This document shows positions 44,152-53,633 of a stretch of DNA of 64,000 bases, in pieces. The first letter of the stretch is position 1, and every line of letters begins with the position of its first letter. The stretch covers positions 181,924-245,923 of the forward strand of contig NZ_CP157744.1 in the NCBI RefSeq assembly GCF_030717995.2. Reading direction: 5' to 3'. The DNA is from Methylomarinum sp. Ch1-1 (GTDB lineage Bacteria; Pseudomonadota; Gammaproteobacteria; Methylococcales; Methylomonadaceae). A model generated the notes under the pieces. It saw only the letters and a program-made list of their open reading frames with translations. It did no database searches and was not told the origin of the DNA. The position numbers and the translations under genes are program-made.

Positions 44152-44415
44152 ATGTGGTGTTATGCAGCAGTTTTCCCTTATTTTTTTATTATGGACGCTC
44201 GAAGTATGATCCCGATTTCTATCTGGCTTCTGCACATGAGCTGGGAAACTTTTTATATTTCTCTGGCTGGAACCGCTATTTTTTTAATCGCGAACAAATT
44301 GGGAGCGACACCGGAGTATCTGCTAAGAAGAGTTGTTCGAATAACTTCCGGACGCATAAGAAATCGCTCGGACAACATTTTATACAGACGGCGTTCAAGG
44401 CTTTCTATCTGGTAA
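44152..44415 (+). CDS. icmT: IcmT (TraK-like) small membrane protein
   Basis: 87 aa: FFIMDARSMIPISIWLLHMSWETFYIS, a hydrophobic segment AGTAIFLIANKLG and a basic tail (YLLRRVVRITSGRIRNR). This closely follows the IcmT/TraK pattern (FFxxDARAxxPxxxxLLHxxxWTF). AGAGG is eight bases before the ATG. Gene position after dotB agrees with R64 traJ-traK. The longer overlapping frame from 44136 is a shadow. Confidence 0.8.
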   Translation: MWCYAAVFPYFFIMDARSMIPISIWLLHMSWETFYISLAGTAIFLIANKLGATPEYLLRRVVRITSGRIRNRSDNILYRRRSRLSIW

Positions 44416-44439
44416 ATAAATTTGAACAAGCCAGCCCCT

Positions 44440-44566
44440 CGTGCCTTCTCCTTTCTTTAGAGGGGAGTTAACCCAGTCATTAGTGAGAGCCTGAGTGGGT
44501 TGAATGGATCAATCTGCTCAGGCGTTAAGTGTTTATTCCAATGGAATCTCGCTCCTTTAGGGGCGT
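44440..44566 (+). mobile_element. Solo right end of a tnpB element with flanking hairpins
   Basis: 44481-44542 is almost identical to the right end of copy 1 (2490-2551), with one substitution in the inner stem. On either side lie small hairpins with a CTTTAG loop (about 44445-44472 and 44548-44566) like those of the second tnpB family. No tnpB coding sequence is left. It separates icmT from the pilus operon. Confidence 0.7.
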
Positions 44567-44636
44567 GTGGTTCACTGCCTTAACAAGTTTCAATCTTGCA
44601 CATATAATATTAAATAAAAGATGAGGTAATATATTT

Positions 44637-45431
44637 ATGCTAAAAATATCGCTAGGTGCTAGCTTATTAATTGGGATTGCTATGGGGACGCCCGCGCAGG
44701 CATTCTTTAGTTTTGATGAGGCTAAAGAAAATCTCGCTATCAACAGAGCTCCTCAAGCGAAAGTTAACGATTCGACCTGTCTTGGTTCTGTCAAGCATTT
44801 AAAAAAACAAGGCTATCCAGTTAAGCAAGTTGCTGGTTTTGGCCGTGACATGCCATTTAGCACATCTTTAAAAATAATCATTCCGAAAGACTGGGTGATT
44901 AAAGGTGGTGATCTAAATGCTTTATCGACATGGAGCGGCAACAAACAATGGGATAAAGTTGTTCAAGAAGCTGCTCAAAGCGCTGGCGCTTGTGTCACCT
45001 TAGATTGGCAAAACAAAATTGCATACGTAAAAACAGCTGACTTTGTAGAACCCACTAAAGAAGCGGCGGAAGTCAGCAAAAACGATCATTTTGTGACCGA
45101 CCCCACTTTAGACAAGGCAGTTATAAGGCCGTTGGATCCTCTTTTTAATATGAATTTATGGGTATTAGAGCCTCACAAAACATTGCGGAACAATTTAGCC
45201 GAATGGTGTAAAAAAGCTGGTTGGTCGATGGCCTGGAACGCCCCAGGCGTTGATTATATGGTGTCTCACAAAGTAACGCTTCATGGCAACTTCATCGATT
45301 CATTAAAACAAATTATGAAGGCTTATGCGAAGGCTCCAAAACCTTTATCCATCAAGGCCTACAGCAAGCCATCAAACAAGGTGATCGAAATCGTTCCGTA
45401 TATGATGTATCGCAACAACCCAGTTTATTAA
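44637..45431 (+). CDS. PilL/TcpQ-like pilus protein with two TcpQ-type domains
   Basis: 264 aa with a signal peptide (MLKISLGASLLIGIAMGTPAQA). Two similar segments follow: DMPFSTSLKIIIPKDWVIKG and, further on, KTLRNNLAEWCKKAGWSMAW with VTLHGNFIDSLKQIMKAY, the TcpQ (toxin co-regulated pilus Q) pattern that also forms the C-terminus of R64 PilL. It probably helps secretin assembly. GAGGT nine bases upstream. First gene of the thin-pilus operon. Confidence 0.7.
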   Translation: MLKISLGASLLIGIAMGTPAQAFFSFDEAKENLAINRAPQAKVNDSTCLGSVKHLKKQGYPVKQVAGFGRDMPFSTSLKIIIPKDWVIKGGDLNALSTWSGNKQWDKVVQEAAQSAGACVTLDWQNKIAYVKTADFVEPTKEAAEVSKNDHFVTDPTLDKAVIRPLDPLFNMNLWVLEPHKTLRNNLAEWCKKAGWSMAWNAPGVDYMVSHKVTLHGNFIDSLKQIMKAYAKAPKPLSIKAYSKPSNKVIEIVPYMMYRNNPVY

Positions 45432-45446
45432 TATAGGAAATTTGTA

Positions 45447-47189
45447 ATGCTAAAGAAAAGAGTGGCATTTTTAACGAGCTTTTTAACGATCGTGTCCTAT
45501 GGATGCACAATGATTGAGGATCGAGAGAAGTCAAACGCTCTCATCGATGAACATTTTAAATTTAGCCAAGAGATGGTCGCGCAGGGTCAAGTGCCATTAG
45601 AAAGACCGTTTCTAGAGGTGGTCGATGAGATCTATGTCGACACCATCCCAATAAAAATAAGTGACAGAAAATTGTCTTTGCGTGCTGCATTCAGTGACAC
45701 AGTATCAATTTCGTCAGGCGATGAAATGAATATTTATAAGCTGTCTGAAATTATCACGCGTCTAACGGGCATTTCAGCCGTCGTTGAGCAACCTGGGGGA
45801 GGCGGAAGTGGCTCTAATGAAGACGGCGATTCATTTATGAGCCCTTCGGATGGATCACTGTCAGCTGCTCAGCCCACAGCTTCGCTGGACTCAACCTCAA
45901 TCCAGCCAACGGAAAGCTCATCAGGCGGCTCCAGCAATTTCCAGGGCAATAATTTTGGAGGCACCGGTTTTGGTGGAGCCAAAGAAATGCCGCTAGCTTA
46001 TGCTGGGCGAACAATGAAAGTTCGATTTTCCGGAAATCTTGAAGATTTACTTGAAAGGGTTACAGCAGAACTCAATTTATTCTGGCGTTATGATAACGAA
46101 GAAAATCGGATTGTTTTTCATCAATATGATACTGAAGTATTTACGCTGGCCTCGTTGCCAGATACAACTGAGATTAATGTATCAGTCACTAATGAAGAGT
46201 CGCTGACCCAGCAAGCAAATAGCAGTAGCGGGAGCAGCTCAGGGAGCTCTGGCACAGCAACTTCTGCACAAACTACAATTTCAAAATCAGAACTGGATTT
46301 ATGGGACGAAACTTTATCCGCAATCAAAAGTATCCTAAGTAGTGACGGCACCGTCTCGATCAATAAATCTATCGGGACAATTGCAGTAACTGATACGCCA
46401 CTAACATTAAACAAAGTTCGTCGTTACATCAATAAAACGAATGAAGCAATATCCAAACAGGTGACAATCAAGGTCGATGTTTATAATGTTGAAATAGACA
46501 ATGATCATCAACTTGGGTTGGACTGGGAATTGATCTGGGAAACAGCAAAGCACTCAGCCACTATTGTTAGTCCAGCGTCGCCTATCGCCGTTGCTGCCGG
46601 GGAATTGTCAGCTCAGGTGCTGAGCAATTCAAGCGATTTTCGCGGCTCTCAGGCCATGATAAGAGCGATAAGTTCTCAAGGCAGGATTTCTTTAAAGAAT
46701 TCGACTACCGTGGTTACGATGAACAACCAGCCGGTTCCGGTCAAGATTGCTGACGAAACAACGTACTTAAAAGAAGCTACGCAAGGACAATTGAGCTCGG
46801 CGGTAACTTCCACTACCTTAACAACTGAGCTAATACCCGGCAAAGTGATTACAGGCTTTTCTATGCACCTATTACCTAGAGTGCTAGATGCCAATCAATT
46901 GATGATTCAATATTCGATTAACATGTCTACTTTGAATGAGATCAAAAAGATTGAAAGCGGTACGTTATCTATCGAGGCGCCCAATGTGACAACACGAAAC
47001 TTCATGCAAAAGTCATCATTGAAGTCCGGCCAAACATTGGTATTAACTGGATTTTCAAGCGATGAAAACCGTGTGAATGACACAACGTTTTTAAGCTCGC
47101 CTAATGGCATGAGAAATTCCAGAAACAGGAATGTAACTCTGATTATGATTACGCCTTATGTTTCAAGCGGCTTTAGTATTGACAATTAA
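45447..47189 (+). CDS. pilN: PilN secretin lipoprotein of the type IVb thin pilus
   Basis: 580 aa. The lipoprotein signal ends TIVSYGC. Two low-complexity Ser/Gly linkers (~115-190 and 245-275) separate N domains, as in R64 PilN. The secretin domain in the last 200 residues contains VPVKIADETTYL, LIPGKVITGFSMHLLPRV and LKSGQTLVLTGFSS. It forms the outer-membrane pilus pore. AGGA precedes the ATG, 15 bases after the previous gene. Confidence 0.85.
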   Translation: MLKKRVAFLTSFLTIVSYGCTMIEDREKSNALIDEHFKFSQEMVAQGQVPLERPFLEVVDEIYVDTIPIKISDRKLSLRAAFSDTVSISSGDEMNIYKLSEIITRLTGISAVVEQPGGGGSGSNEDGDSFMSPSDGSLSAAQPTASLDSTSIQPTESSSGGSSNFQGNNFGGTGFGGAKEMPLAYAGRTMKVRFSGNLEDLLERVTAELNLFWRYDNEENRIVFHQYDTEVFTLASLPDTTEINVSVTNEESLTQQANSSSGSSSGSSGTATSAQTTISKSELDLWDETLSAIKSILSSDGTVSINKSIGTIAVTDTPLTLNKVRRYINKTNEAISKQVTIKVDVYNVEIDNDHQLGLDWELIWETAKHSATIVSPASPIAVAAGELSAQVLSNSSDFRGSQAMIRAISSQGRISLKNSTTVVTMNNQPVPVKIADETTYLKEATQGQLSSAVTSTTLTTELIPGKVITGFSMHLLPRVLDANQLMIQYSINMSTLNEIKKIESGTLSIEAPNVTTRNFMQKSSLKSGQTLVLTGFSSDENRVNDTTFLSSPNGMRNSRNRNVTLIMITPYVSSGFSIDN

Positions 47190-47269
47190 TGTAACCAATA
47201 TATTTTGTGGAAGGCATTACTACCCTCCGGTAAATGCGGTAACATATACTTAATAAAAAATTTTTACAA

Positions 47270-48532
47270 ATGAAATCAATCGACTATAAAGGCGCCGCCT
47301 ATACAATAGGACTTCAGTGGGAAACCCTGGCCAACAAGTCTCAGTTAAAAGGAAAAATGTCTTCCGCAGGAATGAAAAGCGGTGTTCTGCGTGAAAAAAA
47401 AACACATGGATTACAAGTTGGCTTAACATTAAAGCAGTTCGAGAAACAATACTCGCTGGCTGCGATTGTTGCTAACAAGTCAAATGGTAAGAGCTTCATT
47501 CTGATTCAGCCGATAGATGACCACTACTGGTTGTTTGCATGTGCTAATCACATGGTCCTCCCGGGTGGGGATCGTTATATTGAAGATTTCGATGAAGTCG
47601 TCAGTATTGCTCATGAATTTACCTATTTAAGTCAATTTGAGATTTTTGCGCCTGAAGTCTTTCAAGGTGAATTTGACGGCAACTTGACAATCATGCCTGC
47701 CCCACTTGATGAGATTGCAGGTGACAAAGCCCTTGCGAACAATCAAAAAGACAGTTCTGCAATCATTGATGATCTCGATAAAGGCGGCGTGGATGCAAAA
47801 ATTATCGGCTTAGTTTTTCTCATTGCGGCATTGGCTGGAATCACTTATTACCTCAATATGGAAGATGAACCTGAAGTTGTGGAAAATCCGGTTGATATAG
47901 CGGCCATCCAGCGCGACCTATCACAGAAGTCCGAATCAAGAGTGGTCGAACAATTAGCTATATCTAATTTTTTTTCTAATGCTCTAAAAATTGTTTTTAC
48001 CAAACCTTTATATATAAATCATTGGTTTGCCTCACAGATAGATATTAGTAATGAAACTATTGCATATCAAATGACGAGAGCGGCCGGCGGATCAATTCAT
48101 GGTTTGCGTTCTGGACTGGATCAATCAGCAACTGTTGCAATAGATGAAAGCAAAAATAATGCCCAAGTATCTTACCCCACTAAAAACACGAGTCAGTCAT
48201 TGCAGCATCAGAAACTACCGAAGCTCCTGTTTTTTGAGTCTGCCAAAGATGACTTGATTGATTCAGCGCAGAAGCTAAACATAGCGTGGAAAATAGATGA
48301 AATCAGTGATGTCATCGCGATTGACGAAGTGCCAAGCGGCATCCCTTACCAATCACCTTATAAGACTGTGACATTTACATTAAATGGTGACAGCGTAACC
48401 CAATTAACCCTTATTCATGAATCATTGAAAAACGTAATTGGTTTGCGCTACAGAGTGGTAACCCTAATCCCTAATAATGAACACAAAATTGAAAGCTGGA
48501 GTATTTCAGGAGTTATTTATGCAAATTCATAA
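47270..48532 (+). CDS. pilO: PilO-like pilus assembly protein
   Basis: 420 aa: a cytoplasmic ~175 residues (GLQVGLTLKQFEKQYSLAAI), one membrane segment (IIGLVFLIAALAGITYYLN) and a periplasmic part. Position and layout match R64-type PilO. TAACAT with a preceding GCGG (about 47237-47245) looks like an extra promoter in the 80-base gap after pilN. The end overlaps pilP by 14 bases. Confidence 0.75.
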   Translation: MKSIDYKGAAYTIGLQWETLANKSQLKGKMSSAGMKSGVLREKKTHGLQVGLTLKQFEKQYSLAAIVANKSNGKSFILIQPIDDHYWLFACANHMVLPGGDRYIEDFDEVVSIAHEFTYLSQFEIFAPEVFQGEFDGNLTIMPAPLDEIAGDKALANNQKDSSAIIDDLDKGGVDAKIIGLVFLIAALAGITYYLNMEDEPEVVENPVDIAAIQRDLSQKSESRVVEQLAISNFFSNALKIVFTKPLYINHWFASQIDISNETIAYQMTRAAGGSIHGLRSGLDQSATVAIDESKNNAQVSYPTKNTSQSLQHQKLPKLLFFESAKDDLIDSAQKLNIAWKIDEISDVIAIDEVPSGIPYQSPYKTVTFTLNGDSVTQLTLIHESLKNVIGLRYRVVTLIPNNEHKIESWSISGVIYANS

Positions 48533-49847
48533 AAGAGTTAATACGTTCGCCATTTGGGCTAGCGCACTATCCTTAGCGGTGACTTCCGCTTATGCCTTGG
48601 CACAGTCAGAAGACGGAGATATTTTGGATGATATTCTTGGCTCCCCTGCAAAGACGGTTCCTTATTCAGAGCCTCAGAAATTATCGACTGCAAGTGAAGT
48701 GACTTTACAAAATAACCAGGCAGTTATGAACTTGCCGGCCCAGCAAAAACCAGCAGAAAACCCTACTAAACTCACAGCCATCGGTGACGGTATAAGCGCA
48801 TCAATTGCCTCGAATAACGTGACGCTGGCGACCGGCGCCGATAACCAAAAAATCTCCGTCAGCACGGATAACATTGGTCTTGCAGTTGATGCCGGACACG
48901 CAAAAACTTCAGTGCCCTCGAATAATGTTGCGCTTGTGGATGCCGCGGTCAACTCAAACACCCTGGATACATCGGACAATCTTAAAATCACATCCGGCAC
49001 CGGTAAAGCAAGCACATCAATCGCTAACGAAAAAACAACAATAAACGTAGCGCATGATGAGAACCCGTATGTCGATCCGACTAAAACTGGTCTGGCCAGC
49101 GAAAATACTAAGACTGAGACCGAGTCTCAGTCAATAGCCCAAAAGACTGATGAAAAAACAGCAGGAATCAAAGATAATCAATCTCTTATTCCAGGTATTC
49201 CAGTGAATCAATTGGAAGAAATAGCGCGATTCGATATGCTGGAGAATGTCGAATTGAGACGAGTCAAATTTTTAGAAAACAAAGTAGCTCGCTTAAAGCT
49301 TCAGCAAGAGATCCGGCAAATAGAAGCGGACTTAAGCAAGCCTCTACCTAAGGATTCTTTGGACTCCGAAAAAGAAAAAAATTTAAACGGCGGCCAACAA
49401 AAATCGTCGGGCTCACAAAACATCATTCCTCCTGACATAATTCAAAATAGCTCAGATCCTAACCTATTAGGTAATTTACCGGTGATTAATGGACCGATAG
49501 ATTTACCGGCGCCAAAACCACGAGCATTTTCACCAGAGAAGGACGTTAAACTGAAATCAATCGAAGGTATTAATGACAAAATAACTACAGTCATTCAATA
49601 CAAGGGAAAGTATTACACACTGAAAGTAGGTGAGCGCTTTAAAAAATGGAAAGTCGCGCAAATAGACCAAGACTTTATCTTGTTAAAAAAAGGCAAATTG
49701 ACTGCTCGCATTGATTACTATTCCGGCCCTAAAGATGAAAACAACCTGGATACTCAAGTGGTACTCTCAAATCCTGGTGCGCCTGACGCACCATTGAATA
49801 CACCAGTTTTTAAATTTCCATCTGTCAGCTTGCCTGGAGGCCAATAA
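48519..49847 (+). CDS. pilP: PilP-like pilus assembly protein
   Basis: 442 aa from the ATG at 48519, with AGGAG seven bases upstream inside pilO; a longer frame starts 14 codons before without such a site. It has a signal peptide (FAIWASALSLAVTSAYALA), a long Ser/Thr/Asn-rich repetitive region (~90-210) and a C-terminal PilP domain (TTVIQYKGKYYTLKVGERFKKW). Much longer than R64 PilP because of the repetitive region. Confidence 0.75.
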   Translation: MQIHKRVNTFAIWASALSLAVTSAYALAQSEDGDILDDILGSPAKTVPYSEPQKLSTASEVTLQNNQAVMNLPAQQKPAENPTKLTAIGDGISASIASNNVTLATGADNQKISVSTDNIGLAVDAGHAKTSVPSNNVALVDAAVNSNTLDTSDNLKITSGTGKASTSIANEKTTINVAHDENPYVDPTKTGLASENTKTETESQSIAQKTDEKTAGIKDNQSLIPGIPVNQLEEIARFDMLENVELRRVKFLENKVARLKLQQEIRQIEADLSKPLPKDSLDSEKEKNLNGGQQKSSGSQNIIPPDIIQNSSDPNLLGNLPVINGPIDLPAPKPRAFSPEKDVKLKSIEGINDKITTVIQYKGKYYTLKVGERFKKWKVAQIDQDFILLKKGKLTARIDYYSGPKDENNLDTQVVLSNPGAPDAPLNTPVFKFPSVSLPGGQ

Positions 49848-49849
49848 GC

Positions 49850-51829
49850 ATGGATATTTTAAAAGCACCTTCTGAAACAGAAGCGTTTCCTCATGTCTTA
49901 TCAAGGCAAAATGGTATTTTCCCAAATCATAAGCACATCATTGTCCTTGGCATCAAAGAACAAGACACACAAAGCCAAGATATTTTAATCCTTGGCGTTT
50001 ATGATCAGGGAAGCAACAAGGAACGTGACGCAATTATGGTGGAAATGTTGTCGCTCAAGCAAACAGCGATCAACAAAAAATTCAATGTGCAAACAGGCTG
50101 GGGCAGTGAAGAATTAGTGCAAATGCTTTATTCGCGCCACAATGAGCTGAAAGACGCCAATAAAAATAAACGCAACAGCACCAAAATTCAACAGGTTTTT
50201 AATAATTTGCTTGCTGATGCCAGAAGCAAAAACGCTTCAGACATTCATATTGAGGTACGCGTTAATGAGGCAGTAGTACGGTATCGGATTAACGGCGAAC
50301 TTGTTGATATCACAGCTTGGTCAAATACATTTGCATACCGGTTTGCACAGGTTGTATATAGTGTAAACGCAGAAGAAGTAGATGTAACATTCAAACCAGA
50401 TCAACCTCAAGATGGTGTAATTGACCGGTTAATAGGCGGAGAACGACTAAGAGTTCGGTTGGCCACTATCCCGGCGACACCAACAGGTTGTTTTGACGTT
50501 ATTATGCGTATTTTGTCACTCGGTGGCTCCAATAATAATGATCAATCAATAGCCGTTGAACTGAAAGAATTGGGCTATAACGCGCAACAATCGAAAGCAA
50601 TTCATGCCGGCGTTGCGAAACCTGTTGGAGCAACAATTATTGCAGGCACCACCGGCTCAGGAAAATCAACCACCTTAAAAAACTTGCTGTTGTCAAAAAT
50701 CAATCAGCACGGCGGAGCTATAAAAGTGATTACGGTGGAGGATCCGCCTGAATATCATATCCCTGGTGCCACACAAGTTCCCGTGGTAAGAAATAAGAAT
50801 ATGCAGCATACCAATCCTTTTGGAACTGCTATCCGCGGCGCCATGCGGGCTGACCCTGATATTTTGATGGTTGGTGAGGTACGAGATGAAATTACCTCAG
50901 AGCTTTTAGTCAGTGCCGTTCAATCCGGTCATCAAGTCTTGAGTACTGTGCACGCCCCTTCTGCGATTAGTATTATCGAGCGATTGGTTAATATGGGTGT
51001 GACCCGGGACACTCTCGGCGCACCAGATTTCATTGCTTGCTTTATTTATCAGGGCCTCTTGCCGTTGCTGTGCCCACATTGCAAGGTATCAATCGAAGAA
51101 GTTTTAAAAGATGCCGGTCGGCACGGCGGATTCGACAGCGACATGAAGCTTCGTATTGAAAAAGTGACCGACATAAAAAACGATGACATATATTTTCGAG
51201 GTGCAGGCTGTGACAACTGTCATCACGGCATTATAGGTCGGACAGTTGTGGCAGAGGTCTTGCTGCCAGACAACAAAATTTTAAAGCTTGTCCATGATGG
51301 AAAAGATATTGAGGCTCAAGAGCATTGGCGACGTCATGGGGGTAGGCCAATTCTGGCTCATGGGATTGAAAAAATGAAAGCGGGCCTCGTATCTCCCGTT
51401 GATGTTGAATCAAGGCTTGGTCCGTTGACGCATCTATTGGTTATGGAAGACGGAATTTTAGATATAGACAGCGAGCTTGAGATTGCGGGTCCTTCAGAAG
51501 ATATCGCCTCCAAACAGCGTCGAATAGACAAATCTGAATTGATCGATGGTCAAGTCGTCAATAATGTCTTTGATGAAGAAGACCATTTGGAAGCAAGTAA
51601 AGAATGGTTGTCGCATTTTGATAAAGATACGGAGCATCAGGCAGAAAATGACATGAACTTGAGGCATCTCGATTTTCAACCAGCTTCAGAAGAATTGGTG
51701 GAAATGGAAGCGTTTGTCAACGAAAGCCAGTTAAACGAACCAATCAATCACAATGAGGAAGATCAATCATCATCTGGTAAGCCCGCTGCAAATATTAAGT
51801 TAGAAGAGCTTGATTTTCTGGATGATTAG
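49850..51829 (+). CDS. pilQ: PilQ pilus assembly ATPase (GspE family)
   Basis: 659 aa. Walker A AGTTGSGKST near 267, Asp box ITVEDPPEY, Walker B ILMVGEVRDE near 340, His box STVHAPSAIS and a four-Cys zinc site (CPHC near 408, CDNC near 453). It powers thin-pilus extension. There is an unusual ~150-residue acidic C-terminal extension not needed for the ATPase core. GGAGG nine bases before the ATG. Confidence 0.9.
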   Translation: MDILKAPSETEAFPHVLSRQNGIFPNHKHIIVLGIKEQDTQSQDILILGVYDQGSNKERDAIMVEMLSLKQTAINKKFNVQTGWGSEELVQMLYSRHNELKDANKNKRNSTKIQQVFNNLLADARSKNASDIHIEVRVNEAVVRYRINGELVDITAWSNTFAYRFAQVVYSVNAEEVDVTFKPDQPQDGVIDRLIGGERLRVRLATIPATPTGCFDVIMRILSLGGSNNNDQSIAVELKELGYNAQQSKAIHAGVAKPVGATIIAGTTGSGKSTTLKNLLLSKINQHGGAIKVITVEDPPEYHIPGATQVPVVRNKNMQHTNPFGTAIRGAMRADPDILMVGEVRDEITSELLVSAVQSGHQVLSTVHAPSAISIIERLVNMGVTRDTLGAPDFIACFIYQGLLPLLCPHCKVSIEEVLKDAGRHGGFDSDMKLRIEKVTDIKNDDIYFRGAGCDNCHHGIIGRTVVAEVLLPDNKILKLVHDGKDIEAQEHWRRHGGRPILAHGIEKMKAGLVSPVDVESRLGPLTHLLVMEDGILDIDSELEIAGPSEDIASKQRRIDKSELIDGQVVNNVFDEEDHLEASKEWLSHFDKDTEHQAENDMNLRHLDFQPASEELVEMEAFVNESQLNEPINHNEEDQSSSGKPAANIKLEELDFLDD

Positions 51830-51862
51830 ATATTGTAACCTAATATAAAAAAAGGGAAATTC

Positions 51863-52903
51863 ATGTCACAAAGTTTTGAAGTCCGGTTTGCAAAATTTCA
51901 ATTCGGTATCACCCAAAGAATAGGTATGTACCGCAAGATAATGGCGTTTGCCAAGCAAGGTGTTCCTTTATTTAATACCTTGGAGCTTTTTGAAAGGTCC
52001 TACCTGGAAAATAAAAAAGGCGACCCGCGCGCAGTCATTTTAGGTCAATGGATTTCGGAAATTGCTACAGGTAGCAATTTTTCTCAAGCATTAGTTGGTT
52101 ACGCACCGGAAGCTGAAATTATGCTAATTGAATCTGGTGAGGTATCCGGCGATATGGAAAGCGGTTTAGACCAGGCAATTTTCGTCACGGAAAGCATTAA
52201 GAGGATTCGATCTGCCATCATAGGAGGGCTAGCCTATAGTCTCGTAGTGCTTTTATTGTTGCTCGGGATGATCGGAATGTTTGCCTTTAATGTTGTTCCG
52301 CAGCTAGTGGATGTAGTCCCGCCTGAAAAATGGACGGGGGCGTCGGCCACTTTATATAGCATGTCAATGTTCGTTAAGGATTACGGTATCTATTCTATTT
52401 TTGCTGTTATCGCTTCAATCATTGTGGCGCTCAAATCAATGCCTGTGTGGGTTGGGAACAGCAGGGAGTTTGCCGATTACTTGCCCCCCTGGTCTATCTA
52501 TAAAATTATTCAGGGATCAGTTTTCTTAATCTCACTGTCTTCTTTGATGAAAACCGGCGTTTCTCTTAAAGACTCCCTCGTTAAACTCCAAGAAAACTCA
52601 TCAAAATATACGCAATATTACATTGACTTAATGCTGGATAAACTGTCGCTTGGTGAGACAAATGGTGATAGTTTGAACGTTGGCTTATTAGATAACGATG
52701 TCTCGACAGACATTAAGTTGCTAGGCAGCGTGTCTGACTTTGATGAAATAATGATGACAATAGGTAAAGAATCGATAGCTACAAATGTCGACAAAATATC
52801 GACTACAACAAAAGCACTGGGTAATGTCATTCTGATTGCGACAGCTATTTATACGGGGTTCACATATTATGCTTTTTACACACTAACGTCATCTTTAACT
52901 TGA
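51863..52903 (+). CDS. pilR: PilR inner-membrane pilus platform protein (GspF family)
   Basis: 346 aa with T2SSF-type halves: MLIESGEVSGDMESGLDQA before the first membrane pair (LVVLLLLLGMIGMFAFNVV, YSIFAVIASIIVAL), and the second half SLSSLMKTGVSLKDSLVKL before a last membrane segment. It is the inner-membrane anchor for PilQ. AAGGGA before ATG. Confidence 0.85.
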   Translation: MSQSFEVRFAKFQFGITQRIGMYRKIMAFAKQGVPLFNTLELFERSYLENKKGDPRAVILGQWISEIATGSNFSQALVGYAPEAEIMLIESGEVSGDMESGLDQAIFVTESIKRIRSAIIGGLAYSLVVLLLLLGMIGMFAFNVVPQLVDVVPPEKWTGASATLYSMSMFVKDYGIYSIFAVIASIIVALKSMPVWVGNSREFADYLPPWSIYKIIQGSVFLISLSSLMKTGVSLKDSLVKLQENSSKYTQYYIDLMLDKLSLGETNGDSLNVGLLDNDVSTDIKLLGSVSDFDEIMMTIGKESIATNVDKISTTTKALGNVILIATAIYTGFTYYAFYTLTSSLT

Positions 52904-53045
52904 TGTTTTACTAACTCAAAAATTATCGGTTATTTAATAAAGCAATTTTGACAAAATAAAGTATTAACAAGAATAAAGAGTCCTGTTAATATAAGTTGTG
53001 TATCATATATTATTTAAATTATTTTTCATGACTTTGGAGATGAAA

Positions 53046-53561
53046 ATGAAGAAGGCACCCGCAACAAAAAGACAATTGGGTATGACCCTGGTTGAATTAT
53101 TGCTCGTTATTGGTATCGGCTCTCTGATCGTTGTAGGCGGCATCGCCTTGTTTGGCTCAGCTTCAGACAAAAATAAAGGCACACGACTCGTTCGTGACTT
53201 TGGCGTGCTGACAGCTACTGCAAGCAGTATGTATGCGAACTCACCAAACTACGCGGGCATCAGTAACACAGTGCTAATCAACTCACGTGGCTTGCCAACC
53301 TCGATGGTGAGCGGCACAAACATCGTCCATCCTTGGGGTACAATTTCAGTCGCGCCGGCAAGTGGCAACACTCAATATACTGTCACTTATTCATCGGGGA
53401 TTCCGAGCGAAATCTGCGTCAGTTTTGTAACATCTACAATCAATTCTGTGGATGGCATAAAAGTTGATGGAACGGTTGTGCCGCCAAATAACGCTGTTTC
53501 CATAGCAACCTCGAAATGCGGATCCAGTACCGCGGGTCCAATTATTGTAACCAACCAATAA
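53046..53561 (+). CDS. pilS: PilS major prepilin of the type IVb thin pilus
   Basis: 171 aa from the ATG at 53046 (GGAG six bases upstream), giving a short basic leader KKAPATKRQLG cut before MTLVELLLVIGIGSL, with Glu at position 5 of the mature protein. The two Cys (ICVSF, SKCGS) near the end would close the D-loop. It is preceded by its own TATCAT promoter (53001-53006) and followed by a terminator, as expected for a highly expressed pilin. No prepilin peptidase is present in the window. Confidence 0.9.
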   Translation: MKKAPATKRQLGMTLVELLLVIGIGSLIVVGGIALFGSASDKNKGTRLVRDFGVLTATASSMYANSPNYAGISNTVLINSRGLPTSMVSGTNIVHPWGTISVAPASGNTQYTVTYSSGIPSEICVSFVTSTINSVDGIKVDGTVVPPNNAVSIATSKCGSSTAGPIIVTNQ

Positions 53562-53588
53562 TCCCTTCGGTTTTTTGTCGGGCTATTC

Positions 53589-53616
53589 AATACCCGCTTA
53601 ATGCGGGTATTGTTTT
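53589..53616 (+). terminator. Terminator after pilS
   Basis: AATACCCGC-TTAAT-GCGGGTATT, a 9-bp perfect stem, then GTTTT. It separates the abundant pilin message from the genes downstream. Confidence 0.8.
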
Positions 53617-53633
53617 AATTCGGAGCTGTAAAA

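Noticed and set aside
44136..44471. 111-aa ORF after dotB
   Set aside because: Overlaps icmT in a different frame; the 87-aa icmT frame has the family sequence and a good ribosome site.
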